Assembly (NCBI RefSeq): GCF_001050475.1
Contig: NZ_CP012034.1
Location: forward strand, 2,526,557-2,590,556
Length of the DNA stretch: 64,000 bases
Direction: 5' to 3'
From: Companilactobacillus ginsenosidimutans
GTDB lineage: Bacteria > Bacillota > Bacilli > Lactobacillales > Lactobacillaceae
Shown here: positions 16,495 to 25,895 of the stretch, piece after piece
Position numbering within the stretch: position 1 is the first letter of the stretch
Layout: every line of letters starts with the position of its first letter
Notes under the pieces: generated by a model
Database searches by the model: none
The model's input: the letters and a program-made list of their open reading frames with translations, nothing else
What the model was told of the DNA's origin: nothing
Translations under genes and position numbers: made by a program

Positions 16495-16932
16495 TTACTT
16501 TTCCTCTTTAAATAATAGTTTTTGAATAGTTGAGAATGACTGGTATAACCGTTGTTGTTCATCTGCATTCAGTTTAGCTATCAAATCTTGAATTTGAATG
16601 TTTGAATCATCATCTAAAACCTTAACTTGTTTTTTCCCATTCGATGATAGGGTTAGTATTTTTGATCTGGCATCGATGGTTGATTGGGTGATGATTATCA
16701 ATCCCAACTTATTTAACTTTTTCAAAATTCTACTAGTGTAGCTGGGGTCTAAGTTTAATGATGTTGCAATATTTTTTGGGGTAATGTTACTAATTTCAGC
16801 AATTTTCTGCATGACTCTGGCTTCAGTAAAACTGAGCGTGGTATCAAAAACTTGTTTGTTTAATAAACCCAACACAGTTGTGTATCTTCTATTAAAAGAA
16901 CGGATGGTTGCGATTTCTTTAAGTGATAGCAT
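16495..16932 (-). CDS. MarR-family regulator, partner of the ElaA-like gene
   Basis: Winged-helix repressor of 145 residues. The reader helix region is NITPKNIATSLNLDPSYTSRILKKLNKLGLI and the wing is STIDARSKILTLSSNGKK. Its promoter region contains a pair of matching palindromes arranged as a 48-bp inverted repeat, so autoregulation is likely. It heads a two-gene operon with the GNAT enzyme; MarR-GNAT pairs often tune a detoxifying acetyltransferase. Confidence 0.85.
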   Translation of the reverse strand: MLSLKEIATIRSFNRRYTTVLGLLNKQVFDTTLSFTEARVMQKIAEISNITPKNIATSLNLDPSYTSRILKKLNKLGLIIITQSTIDARSKILTLSSNGKKQVKVLDDDSNIQIQDLIAKLNADEQQRLYQSFSTIQKLLFKEEK

Positions 16933-16945
16933 ATTGGCTCCTAAT

Positions 16946-16993
16946 TTAGTGGATAAAGTCCATTATAATCAATTAATGGACTTTGTCCACTAA
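16946..16993 (-). promoter_or_regulatory. marR-elaA operator pair
   Basis: Arms TTAGTGGATAAAGTCCATTA (16946-16965) and, inverted, 16974-16993, matching at 19 of 20 positions. Each arm is itself a palindrome of type TGGAYAAAGTCCA. A minus-strand -10 TATAAT (16967-16962) sits between them, so bound repressor would cover the promoter. Confidence 0.75.
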
Positions 16994-17001
16994 AATCTAA
17001 T

Positions 17002-17029
17002 AAAAAAGAACGACAAATTAATGTCGTTC
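17002..17029 (-). terminator. intrinsic terminator of the tetR-ABC operon
   Basis: On the minus strand GAACGACA / TGTCGTTC followed by TTTTTT. Confidence 0.8.
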
Positions 17030-17036
17030 CCAAAAT

Positions 17037-17714
17037 TTAATCTATTTTCTCAGTCATATGACCATCCATTATTTCATAAATTCTATCTGCATAATTTTCT
17101 AAACGAAGATCATGAGTCACAACTACAACAGCTTTATTTTGTGCCTTTGCCAAAGATTGTAAGAGTTCACCAACCTCATCAACACGACCAGTATCAAGTG
17201 ACGCAGTTGGTTCATCTGCTAAAATTATTTCTGGATCGGCATAGAGTGCGCGGGCGATTGCCACACGTTGGTTTTGACCACCAGAAAGCTCAGCAGGATA
17301 TTTATTGATGATCTCATCGATTTCTAGCTTTTTTAGTAATTCCATCAATTGATCATTGGTGAGATTACCGTCTTTCTTAACCTTATCAACTAATGTGAAT
17401 TGCTCTTTGACTGTTAAATAGGGTACAAGATTATAGGCTTGAAGTACAAAGCCAATCTTTTTTAGACGAAGATTTTCCATATCCTTCTTTGCAATAGTTT
17501 CAATGTTTTTGTCACTGAGTTCAACATTTCCTGAAGTGGGAGTTTGCAGCCCTCCAGTAATTGTTAAAAAGGTACTTTTACCAGAGCCAGAAGGACCAAG
17601 AACTAGCACAAGCTCGCCTTTGTTAGCCTTGAAATTCACATCGTTCAATACTTTTACACGGCTTAAACCACTGCCAAATTCTTTATTTATATTTGTTAAT
17701 TCAATTGTACTCAT
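17037..17714 (-). CDS. ABC transporter ATP-binding protein (MacB/LolD type)
   Basis: 225 residues. Walker A GPSGSGKS (40-47), Q-loop VLQAYNLVPYLTV, signature LSGGQ (143-147), Walker B IILADEPTASLD and VVVTHD are all intact. The family energises FtsX-like permeases that export peptides or antibiotics or act as sensors. Third gene of the tetR-permease-ATPase operon, 3 bp after the permease. Confidence 0.9.
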   Translation of the reverse strand: MSTIELTNINKEFGSGLSRVKVLNDVNFKANKGELVLVLGPSGSGKSTFLTITGGLQTPTSGNVELSDKNIETIAKKDMENLRLKKIGFVLQAYNLVPYLTVKEQFTLVDKVKKDGNLTNDQLMELLKKLEIDEIINKYPAELSGGQNQRVAIARALYADPEIILADEPTASLDTGRVDEVGELLQSLAKAQNKAVVVVTHDLRLENYADRIYEIMDGHMTEKID

Positions 17715-17717
17715 AAT

Positions 17718-18779
17718 TTAACCTCCGATTACAGTCACTGGATCGACTTTTAAGATAGTTCGAACAGGAATAATAGCTCCAAGGACACTCGTTAATACCA
17801 GCCCCACCGCTACAAGCGAAAGAATAGGGAAGTTGAAGTTCATAGGCACACTAGTTGGAATTAGTAATGCCGTTGCCACCGTTAAGATAGTTCCGATAAT
17901 TAATCCGGAAATCACTAAAATAACCGATTGGGAGATGGTTGTCTGGACCAATACCTTTGCAGGAATTCCCTGAGCACGCAAGACTGCATAGTTAGGCAAT
18001 TTTTGAATAGTTAAGATGTATAAGAACACTGCGATTACAATTAACGAAATAATCATTAAGAATGCAATCATGAATGTAAACGTCTGGTTTTGAGCTGAGT
18101 AGCCAGGTAATTTATTGATAAAAGTTTTCATGGTGTAACTCTTTAAGTTAGTGTCACCAACATTGACTTTATTTTTCTTCGAAACAATAGCACTTGCCTT
18201 GAATGTATTTCCTGCATTTTTAAGCTCAGTCCAACCATTCATGTTTCCGTAGAGGACCGGAGCAACATTGAGTTTTGCACCCTTGGTGAATCCGACAATA
18301 GTAAATTTATGAACATAAGAATTTAATTTTACTTTATCACCGAGCTTATATCCGTCATTTTTGAACTGCTCATCAGCAACGACTTCGAAATTTTTAGTAG
18401 CTTTGTGTCCACTGGAAAGTTTTAAACCTTTAAAGATAAATTGACTTTTATTAATTCCTAAATAACTAGAAGAAATTTGCTCGTGACCACTTGCCTTGGC
18501 GACAACAGAAGCTTGTCCCAGGTATGCATCTTTATTAGTCATGTCAATTTTGTCCGCTTCATCATTAGATATAAATGATTGACCTAAACTTATATTAGAA
18601 TCCTTGTTTAACACAACACTGTTTGCATCCCAAGAATCAATTGCTTCAGTATTTTCGTTTGCTAAACCTAATGCCAAGCTGGTTAAAACAAATATCAAAT
18701 AACTAATCAAAACAATCATTGCAATAATTAATCCATATCTTAATTTTTCGTGTTTGATTTCTTTAAGTGCTAAGTACAT
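17718..18779 (-). CDS. FtsX/MacB-like ABC permease
   Basis: 353 residues with one N-terminal membrane segment (about 15-38), a large extracellular domain (about 40-235) and three C-terminal membrane segments ending PVRTILKVDPVTVIGG, the standard FtsX-family layout. The ATG is directly adjacent to the tetR stop, with GGAGATGAG inside the tetR end. The substrate is unknown; the TetR partner suggests a toxic compound or peptide. Confidence 0.88.
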   Translation of the reverse strand: MYLALKEIKHEKLRYGLIIAMIVLISYLIFVLTSLALGLANENTEAIDSWDANSVVLNKDSNISLGQSFISNDEADKIDMTNKDAYLGQASVVAKASGHEQISSSYLGINKSQFIFKGLKLSSGHKATKNFEVVADEQFKNDGYKLGDKVKLNSYVHKFTIVGFTKGAKLNVAPVLYGNMNGWTELKNAGNTFKASAIVSKKNKVNVGDTNLKSYTMKTFINKLPGYSAQNQTFTFMIAFLMIISLIVIAVFLYILTIQKLPNYAVLRAQGIPAKVLVQTTISQSVILVISGLIIGTILTVATALLIPTSVPMNFNFPILSLVAVGLVLTSVLGAIIPVRTILKVDPVTVIGG

Positions 18780-19325
18780 TTAGCTCATCTCCTGTGCGTC
18801 TAATATTGTTAATGCGTCGAAGTATCTTTTAAGAATTTCGTCTTTTGACTCGGGATAGATTAAGGCTAGTTTGATAGTTTCATGTGTTAAAACTGCATTC
18901 GCCCATGTATTTGCATCCAGATGCGCCTTTAATGTGATCTCACTAAATTGTTCACGTTTAAGATGCTCCAATAATGCCTCATTTGTAGTGACGTGCATTC
19001 TTATTAAGTTGTAGTAATCACTATCACCAGCTTGATTAACAAAATTTGAAACAGATTTCATATAATCCTTAGGTGTGTAATGGACATTTGGATCGTGTGA
19101 AAAATCTGCATGAACATTTTTAATAGCAATTTTGTAAATATAATCGTATGCATCAGTTAAGTCGGTAAAGTATTTATAAAATGCTCCCCGTGCGATTCCA
19201 GAGCCTTCGACAATCCTTGAAACTTTACTACCAGAAAGGGGATGTGTGGAAAATTCCTTGAGTAGTGCAGCTGTGATTTTATCTTTTTTATCTTCGTTTA
19301 AATTTTCAAAAGTTGTTGATACCAT
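18780..19325 (-). CDS. TetR-family regulator
   Basis: 181 residues with an N-terminal helix-turn-helix, TAALLKEFSTHPLSGSKVSRIVEGSGIARGAFYKYFTD, and a divergent ligand domain. GGAGG lies 5 nt before the ATG. It heads the ABC operon. Two identical TGACACTGTGTCA palindromes overlap its promoter, which fits autorepression and control of the transporter. Confidence 0.88.
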   Translation of the reverse strand: MVSTTFENLNEDKKDKITAALLKEFSTHPLSGSKVSRIVEGSGIARGAFYKYFTDLTDAYDYIYKIAIKNVHADFSHDPNVHYTPKDYMKSVSNFVNQAGDSDYYNLIRMHVTTNEALLEHLKREQFSEITLKAHLDANTWANAVLTHETIKLALIYPESKDEILKRYFDALTILDAQEMS

Positions 19326-19341
19326 GATGACCTCCTAGGTG

Positions 19342-19391
19342 TGACACTGTGTCATTAATCACACTATAAATAAAAGGTGACACTGTGTCAA
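19342..19391 (-). promoter_or_regulatory. tetR-ABC promoter with two TetR-type operators
   Basis: Minus-strand -35 TTGACA (19391-19386), 17-bp spacer, -10 TATAGT (19368-19363). Perfect palindromes TGACACTGTGTCA at 19378-19390 (over the -35) and 19342-19354 (near the start point), 36 bp apart. Confidence 0.85.
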
Positions 19392-19446
19392 CATATTTAA
19401 ACATTAGTTTTTTTCTAATATAAAGTCATGCATTTTAATATGGTGG

Positions 19447-19481
19447 TATAATGTCATTAATCTATTTGTTTAAATAAACAA
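19447..19481 (+). promoter_or_regulatory. gdhA promoter and leader inverted repeat
   Basis: Extended -10 TGGTATAAT (TATAAT 19447-19452) with no clear -35. Downstream, TTGTTTA-AA-TAAACAA (19466-19481) is a perfect inverted repeat close to the expected transcript start and could be an operator. Confidence 0.45.
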
Positions 19482-19500
19482 ACAATAGGTAAAATTTTGA

Positions 19501-20874
<1,374 letters not shown>

Positions 20875-20878
20875 CGCT

Positions 20879-21107
20879 TTTAACTGCCGTCTGGAGGTTC
20901 CGTACTGCGGGGGCGGAACGCTATGGGTTGAAAAAAAGCCAAAGTGCGGTCTTTTTTTACAACATTTCACTAAACCTCGGCTTATGGCCGAGCTAAGTGA
21001 AAAATGAACGTACAAGCTGAAGCTTGTGCGCAACAGTTTAGGTGTTGGCTCCGCCAACGAACAATCAAGGAAGTCACGGCTGGCTCCCCGCAGTACTCCA
21101 CCTCCAG
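20879..21107 (-). repeat. structured intergenic element, copy 2 (inverted)
   Basis: Read on the minus strand, the outer stem pairs 21107-21086 with 20912-20891 and again has a GGA/GGA internal loop (21099-21097 and 20901-20899). The inner part of the outer stem is GTACTGCGGGG instead of copy 1's GTACGATGGGCG, with matching changes on the other strand. The conserved GAGCCAGCCGTGA, the loop ACCGCACTTTGG (20950-20939, now on an AAAAAAAG / CTTTTTTT stem), GCGTTCCGCC and the tail GACGGCAGTTAA are kept. Extra hairpins fill the middle (21044-21058, 21012-21027, 20965-21002). In the plus direction the A7/T7 hairpin could serve as a gdhA terminator. 21108-21216 shows nothing. Confidence 0.75.
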
Positions 21108-21216
21108 ACTAGTTCTGTTCTAATGGTGGTGTGCTGACATTTCCGAGTTATTCGATTGAATGTTTTTTATGACACTCGCTATAGTTTTGGACAAAAATAT
21201 TATGCTAATACAAAAG

Positions 21217-21257
21217 AAAAAGAGTTCATTTCAGTTTTTTGAAATGGACTCTTTTTT
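21217..21257. terminator. intrinsic terminator at the eamA 3' end
   Basis: AAAAAGAGTTCATTTCA / TGAAATGGACTCTTTTTT hairpin with a T-run on both strands. It overlaps the last codons of the transporter gene. Confidence 0.8.
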
Positions 21258-22146
21258 GGGTTACTACATATCTTGTTATTATTCCTCTTAGGTCAAATTG
21301 TGCTATTAATGTTGCTATTATTATTAGGGTTCCACCTATTATTAGTTGCCTTGTTAACGGTTCGAGGCCGAATATTACTGAAATTACGCTGGCAAATAAT
21401 GATTCAGTCATTAATATTAGTCCGGCAGTTACTGTGTCGGTGTATTTTTGACTATATACTTGTAATGTTTGGGCAGCGAAGGTTGCTACTACTCCTAGAA
21501 TAATTACTGGTACGATGGATTGTTGCCAATTTATTTGGGGTAATTTGTGTAAGTCGATTGTGAATGAATAGAATAGGGCAAATACTGCTTGGGCTGCCCC
21601 AAGTAAAAATGCAATATTTTGTGGACGAACTTTTTTCATTGCAAAGCTGTAATAAGCTAACTGTCCGGCAAATACTATTGCAGTAAGGATAGTTAACGTA
21701 TCACCGATGTGAAGTTCGAAACCATTAGAGACTATTCTTGTTAAAAATAACATTCCAACCATGCAAATTACTATTGATAAATATATTTTTCTAGGTGGAG
21801 CTTTTCCAAAGAATATCCAAGTGATGAAGGGTAAAAATATCACGTAAGTTGCGGTTATGAAGGAACTATTGCTCGAAGTTGTGAACTCTAATCCTGTTGA
21901 TTGGAGTTGTACGACGACAAAATTTAATAAACCTGCAATGGATCCTAGTTTAAGCTCTTCTAAGGTCATGTCATTTACAACATTATGAAAAAATATATAG
22001 ACTAAGATTGCTGAAATAAGTCCCCGCAAACCATTGATTACAGAGGGAGGCATATTTCCAGCAATTGCCATTTTGATAAATGTATAGCTAGTTCCCCACA
22101 TAAAAGCAACTAATAACAGATTTCTGTTAGCACGTGCTTGCGTCAT
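21226..22146 (-). CDS. EamA/DMT-family transporter
   Basis: 306 residues with ten predicted membrane segments in two EamA repeats. The first repeat starts NLLLVAFMWGTSYTFIKMAIAG and the second contains IGDTLTILTAIVFAGQLAYYSF. An ORF extends 20 codons further upstream, but GGTGGGTGA before the ATG at 22146 marks the start. The family exports metabolites or amino acids; the substrate is unknown. It lies in a run of leftward efflux genes. Confidence 0.85.
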   Translation of the reverse strand: MTQARANRNLLLVAFMWGTSYTFIKMAIAGNMPPSVINGLRGLISAILVYIFFHNVVNDMTLEELKLGSIAGLLNFVVVQLQSTGLEFTTSSNSSFITATYVIFLPFITWIFFGKAPPRKIYLSIVICMVGMLFLTRIVSNGFELHIGDTLTILTAIVFAGQLAYYSFAMKKVRPQNIAFLLGAAQAVFALFYSFTIDLHKLPQINWQQSIVPVIILGVVATFAAQTLQVYSQKYTDTVTAGLILMTESLFASVISVIFGLEPLTRQLIIGGTLIIIATLIAQFDLRGIITRYVVTQKRVHFKKLK

Positions 22147-22241
22147 AAAATCACCCACCAAATAGTAATTGATGAAAATATTAGGCTTTATGAAAGTTAT
22201 TTTCAATAATAAATTTCATAACATTTATAAATACTAGTGTA

Positions 22242-22559
22242 TCAACTAGTTGTAATCTTGATACCGACGATGCTGACGAGCAGAAGTGCGATAAATACCC
22301 AGGTTAATCCACCAATTTTGTCTCCGAAAAAGGTAACACCAACAATGATTGAGCCAACTGCTCCAATGCCAGTCCAAATGGGATAGGCAATTGATAAAGG
22401 TAATGATTTTGTTGCTTTTGCCAGTAATATGAAACTGACAATCATTCCTAGTATTGTAAAAATTGTGTAGTCTAACTTTGAAAATCCGTGGCTTAATTTC
22501 ATAAAAGTTGCCCACACAACTTCGAACAATCCCGCTGTTATTAAATAAATCCAATTCAT
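22242..22559 (-). CDS. small multidrug resistance (SMR) protein
   Basis: Four-helix membrane protein of 105 residues of the EmrE/SugE superfamily. It has Glu13 in LITAGLFEVVWATFMKLS and PLSIAYPIWTGIGAVGS in helix 3. The conserved membrane Glu is the proton/substrate site. Whether it is a drug or guanidinium (Gdx) exporter is not decided by what I can see. The start at 22559 has GGAGG upstream; an in-frame TTG 15 nt earlier overlaps the SD itself. It is preceded by an attenuator-like leader. Confidence 0.9.
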   Translation of the reverse strand: MNWIYLITAGLFEVVWATFMKLSHGFSKLDYTIFTILGMIVSFILLAKATKSLPLSIAYPIWTGIGAVGSIIVGVTFFGDKIGGLTWVFIALLLVSIVGIKITTS

Positions 22560-22572
22560 AATAATTTCCTCC

Positions 22573-22681
22573 AAAAAAAATAGAGTGCCCCTGATAATTC
22601 CTACTTTGGCCTAACGGAATTATTAGAAGTACTCTTTTTAAATTTGACACCCGGCGGTGTATATAAATTTATTTAATTATA
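22573..22681 (-). promoter_or_regulatory. SMR leader with intrinsic terminator (attenuator candidate)
   Basis: Minus-strand -10 TATAAT (22681-22676) gives a leader of about 110 nt. It contains a small hairpin ACACC / GGTGT (22660-22647). A longer hairpin follows: AGAGT / ACTCT (22635-22631 with 22586-22582) around ATAATTCC / GGAATTAT. It ends in eight T (22580-22573) directly before the GGAGG of the SMR gene. Conditional readthrough is inferred; it does not match a guanidine riboswitch that I can recall. Confidence 0.5.
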
Positions 22682-22694
22682 TCATATGTAATAT

Positions 22695-23876
22695 TTAATT
22701 TTCACTAACTGTGATTGGAAACTTCCTAACAATGAATGTGAAGAAGAATGACAAGGTTAGAATTACGGCTACGACTGTGTATGGTGAATGTGGATTCCAG
22801 TCCATTAATGCACCTGAAATCAATGGTCCAACGATGTTACCAATTGATGTTAGTGACATATTCATACCGTTGATTAAACCTTGTTGATCAGCTCTGCCTG
22901 CTTTTGTTAACAAGGTAGTGATTGCCGGTCTGAGCAAATCGAATGAAGAGAACACAATCAAAGTTGCGATGATTACTTCAATAGTTGATTTAGCGAATAA
23001 TATCCAAACTACAGAAATTGCACTTAGTAAGAAACAGTAACCAATAAGTTTGACCTCACCAAGTTTGTTAACCAACCAATTGAACATACTTACTTGTAGG
23101 ATCATGGAAATTATCCCGTTTAAAATTAACACGGTTGCAATTGTTCCGATTCCAAAGTTGAACACTTGATTAACATAAATACTGTAGATACTTTCGAATC
23201 CTTGGAGACCAAATGATGATACTAAAATCATCGTGAATAAAATTATTAGCGGTGCTGTCAAAATTGAAAGATATGAACCCGATTTTTTAGATTGAGCCTT
23301 TTCGACATCAGCTTCAAGCACAGTTTTGTCGGCATCATGTAACAATACTTGAGTAAATATTGCTGAAACAAGGCCTAATGCAGCAGCAAACCAAAATGGT
23401 GTCTTGTAACTAATTCCTGCGAGCATTCCACCAATACCAGGACCTAATATCAATCCACCACTAAATGCTGCAGAAAGCCAACCGATAACTTTGGCACGCT
23501 CTTTAAGAGTTGTAAGATCTGATGCTAAAGCCATTGAAGTTGGAACAACCATAGCGGCAGACAAACCACCGATGATTCTGGAAATATTGAATAGTGGCAA
23601 AGTAGTTGCCAGTGCGAAAATGATCTCCGAAACCATATAAGTTGCTAAACCAACAACAATAACAGGTTTACGACCAATTTTATCTGAAATGCGTCCGACA
23701 ATAGGGGATGCAATGAATTGCGCAAAGGCAAAAAGTGAAGTCATGACTCCCATATCAGAAGTTGTGTAATGAAATTCATTTTTAATAAACGGGGTGACCG
23801 GAATCACCAACCCAATTCCAAGACAAATCAAAAAGTTACTAAATACTAAAATATAAATAGATTTCCTATGCTCCAT
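22695..23876 (-). CDS. MFS multidrug efflux transporter
   Basis: 393 residues, about 12 membrane segments. The MFS motif A GRISDKIGRKPVIVVG follows helix 2 and motif C SGGLILGPGIGGMLAG lies in helix 5, typical of drug:H+ antiporters such as TetA/NorA. The ATG is preceded by a run of eight G acting as the ribosome site. An attenuator-like terminator lies in the leader. Substrate unknown. Confidence 0.88.
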   Translation of the reverse strand: MEHRKSIYILVFSNFLICLGIGLVIPVTPFIKNEFHYTTSDMGVMTSLFAFAQFIASPIVGRISDKIGRKPVIVVGLATYMVSEIIFALATTLPLFNISRIIGGLSAAMVVPTSMALASDLTTLKERAKVIGWLSAAFSGGLILGPGIGGMLAGISYKTPFWFAAALGLVSAIFTQVLLHDADKTVLEADVEKAQSKKSGSYLSILTAPLIILFTMILVSSFGLQGFESIYSIYVNQVFNFGIGTIATVLILNGIISMILQVSMFNWLVNKLGEVKLIGYCFLLSAISVVWILFAKSTIEVIIATLIVFSSFDLLRPAITTLLTKAGRADQQGLINGMNMSLTSIGNIVGPLISGALMDWNPHSPYTVVAVILTLSFFFTFIVRKFPITVSEN

Positions 23877-23880
23877 ATTT

Positions 23881-23945
23881 CCCCCCCCTCATGAGTGACG
23901 ACCTCAAAAAAAATACCACCGTAAGACGGTGATAGAAGTAGTCGT
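23881..23945 (-). promoter_or_regulatory. MFS leader: attenuator hairpin and G8 ribosome site
   Basis: On the minus strand TATCACCGT-CTT-ACGGTGGTA (23934-23914) followed by eight T (23913-23906) is a complete intrinsic terminator upstream of the start codon. An enclosing stem ACGAC / GTCGT (23945-23941 with 23902-23898) may compete with it. The SD is GAGGGGGGGG with the octa-G at 23888-23881, 4 nt before the ATG. Upstream, 23946-24237 shows no gene or clear signal. Confidence 0.55.
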
Positions 23946-24237
23946 TAAATTTAATTAAGTACTAGACCCTCTTTTGTAGTGTCTGATTAGTGAGTATACA
24001 GCAAATAAATACTAAAGGAAACATTTTTATTTAAACGGTAATACTCATAAATGATTATATCTAAAATTCTAACACAATAATAATAATGAAAAAATATTTG
24101 TGAACATTTGTCACTGATTAGTTCACTTGGATTTTTAGGCAGTAGGATGGGATTTTGATGAAAATGAAAATCCAACAATTTATTTACTAAAGACTACGCA
24201 CAAATTGCAAACTTGTTATTGCTGAAATTAGTCGGAA

Positions 24238-24428
24238 GAGCTGAGAAATATTCGAAGGCAGTGAAAGTGAAGAAATGGCGAAAGCCATTACTTCACAGGG
24301 CGAGTTTGGAGACTTGCGAGAACTCCGCAAGGCACCAAAACAACCTAAGATTAGTTCTGAGTAAATATTCTTTACTCAGAACTTTTTTGTACACTGAAGG
24401 TAAAGCTAAGACCGATCATGGGCCTCGG
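24238..24428 (+). repeat. structured intergenic element, copy 3, left part
   Basis: The outer arm GAGCTGAGAAATATTC (24238-24253) is perfectly complementary to 25944-25959 on the other side of the IS110. It is followed by GAAGGCAGTGA, resembling GAGCCAGCCGTGA of copies 1 and 2. Then come a hairpin with a GAAA tetraloop (24267-24296), a small hairpin (24313-24331) and a terminator-like hairpin. GGGCCTCGG (24420-24428) pairs with CCGAGGCCC at 25896-25904. Confidence 0.6.
24354..24388 (+). terminator. intrinsic terminator-like hairpin in element copy 3
   Basis: Perfect 12-bp stem GTTCTGAGTAAA / TTTACTCAGAAC with a 5-nt loop, followed by six T. Confidence 0.75.
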
Positions 24429-24429
24429 G

Positions 24430-24567
24430 ACATAATAGTCCGCATTCAAAAATGGTCTCCGTTATCTTCATTTCTCTAATCAGGTTTTAGGCTGTGGGAC
24501 TTCGAGTCCGTGTATAGGAAATGAGATCAGAAGTGTTGATACGGACAGCTTTAGAAAGGTGATAATC
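24430..24567 (+). ncRNA. candidate bridge RNA region of the IS110 element
   Basis: Noncoding left end directly before the transposase. It can fold: AGGCTGT / ACAGCTTT encloses GGACTTCGAGTCC and CGTGTAT / ATACG. In studied IS110 elements (IS621) the RNA guiding recombination is made here. Fold and limits are inferred. Confidence 0.35.
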
Positions 24568-25785
24568 ATGTCAGATATAATTGCTTTAGATGTTTCCAAA
24601 GGACACAGCTATTGTGTCTATTACCGTAATGATAGCTGTGTTACTGAATTTAATTTTCAACACAACAAGTTAGGCTTTGATAGATTATGTGCCACCGTTA
24701 AATGTGCAACCAATCCAACATTCTACTTTGAGGCGACAGGTATATATTCCCGTCCCATTGAGAGATTCTGCAGAGAGAACAAAATTCCATATGCCCTTCT
24801 AAATCCTCTTGAGCTACATCTTAAAACCGAGAATTTACGTCGGGTTAAAACCGATGATAAAGATGCACATAAAATTGCATTGAGTGCTTTTAATAATCAC
24901 TATCGGTTGGTTCAATTTCAAGATGAAAAATATTTAAAACTAAGAGAACTGAGTCGGTTCTATGAGAAAGTTGAGAATTCTCGTAAGTTGTATAATTTAC
25001 AATTACATAATGAAATCCAGCAGACTTTCCCGGAGATAGAGCATTTCTTTGCCAAGAAAACATCGTTTCTAGCACTGAATACAATAAATACATTTCCTCA
25101 TCCCGATTTGATTTCAGGGCTTTCAAGGACAAAACTAAAGAATGCTTTAATAGGCGAGACCAATAAGTTCATATCAAAAGACAATGCTTTAAAATATGCA
25201 GATAAATTATTACGTCTTGCTAAGAACAGTTCCCCTGCAGTACATGTAGACGATATTCAAGTGCAAGAAGTTCAATATTATTCGCGTCTATTAATCAATT
25301 TGACTATCCAAAAGAACAAGTTGAAAAAGCAAATGATTGAGATGGCAAAGAAACTTCCTGACTTTGAGATTATTTCTTCAATGCCAGGTATCGGCCAGAT
25401 GACAGCCGCTATGTTATTGGGTGAGATAGGTGACTTCACTAGATTCGATAATGCGAATCAACTGAATGCATACGTAGGGATAGATCTTATTAGATATCAA
25501 TCAGGTCAGTATTTGCGAAAGGATCATATAAACAAACGAGGGAATCCTAAAGCACGAGAACTACTATTCATCGCAGTAAGAAACATGATCAAACAACAAT
25601 CAGCGGCACCTAATCATATTGTGGATTACTATTACAAACTAAAAAAGCAACCCGTTCCCAAGAAGGATAAGGTTGCCACAGTAGCTTGTATGAACAAGAC
25701 ACTGAAATGTCTATTCTCTATGATCGAACATAGAGAGAAATATGCTTACGCATATACGGACTCGAAGTCCACAGAGATAAACTGA
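24568..25785 (+). CDS. IS110-family transposase
   Basis: 405 residues. The N-terminal RuvC-like DEDD domain begins IIALDVSKGHSYCVYY, with FYFEATGIYSRP and the KTDDKDAHKIA motif. The C-terminal transposase_20 domain has ISSMPGIGQMTAAMLLGEIGDFTRF and YVGIDLIRYQSGQ with the conserved serine region. Length is normal and the frame intact. A GTG 9 nt upstream is in frame, but AAAGGTGA favours the ATG at 24568. Confidence 0.93.
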   Translation: MSDIIALDVSKGHSYCVYYRNDSCVTEFNFQHNKLGFDRLCATVKCATNPTFYFEATGIYSRPIERFCRENKIPYALLNPLELHLKTENLRRVKTDDKDAHKIALSAFNNHYRLVQFQDEKYLKLRELSRFYEKVENSRKLYNLQLHNEIQQTFPEIEHFFAKKTSFLALNTINTFPHPDLISGLSRTKLKNALIGETNKFISKDNALKYADKLLRLAKNSSPAVHVDDIQVQEVQYYSRLLINLTIQKNKLKKQMIEMAKKLPDFEIISSMPGIGQMTAAMLLGEIGDFTRFDNANQLNAYVGIDLIRYQSGQYLRKDHINKRGNPKARELLFIAVRNMIKQQSAAPNHIVDYYYKLKKQPVPKKDKVATVACMNKTLKCLFSMIEHREKYAYAYTDSKSTEIN

Positions 25786-25895
25786 TATCTCTAAATTGAA
25801 TATTAACACTTACCTCCATAATTTAAAATGCAAGTTATGAAGTACTATTTGTTATACACTCATTTTTAGATATCCTACTTGACTAATCGTAGGAA

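Larger units (their letters stand above)
24429..25895 (+). mobile_element. IS110-family insertion sequence (ends approximate)
   Basis: One DEDD transposase gene with noncoding ends. The element lies inside structured repeat copy 3, between complementary stretches that now sit about 1.5 kb apart. A 22-25 bp inverted repeat (CTGTGG-ACTTCGAGTCCGT type) occurs at 24492-24516 and 25753-25774. No terminal inverted repeats or target duplications are obvious, as is normal for IS110, so the boundaries are an estimate. Confidence 0.6.

Noticed and set aside
22573..22681. Guanidine (ykkC-type) riboswitch before the SMR gene
   Set aside because: The conserved ykkC, mini-ykkC and ykkC-III segments were not found; left as an unassigned leader.
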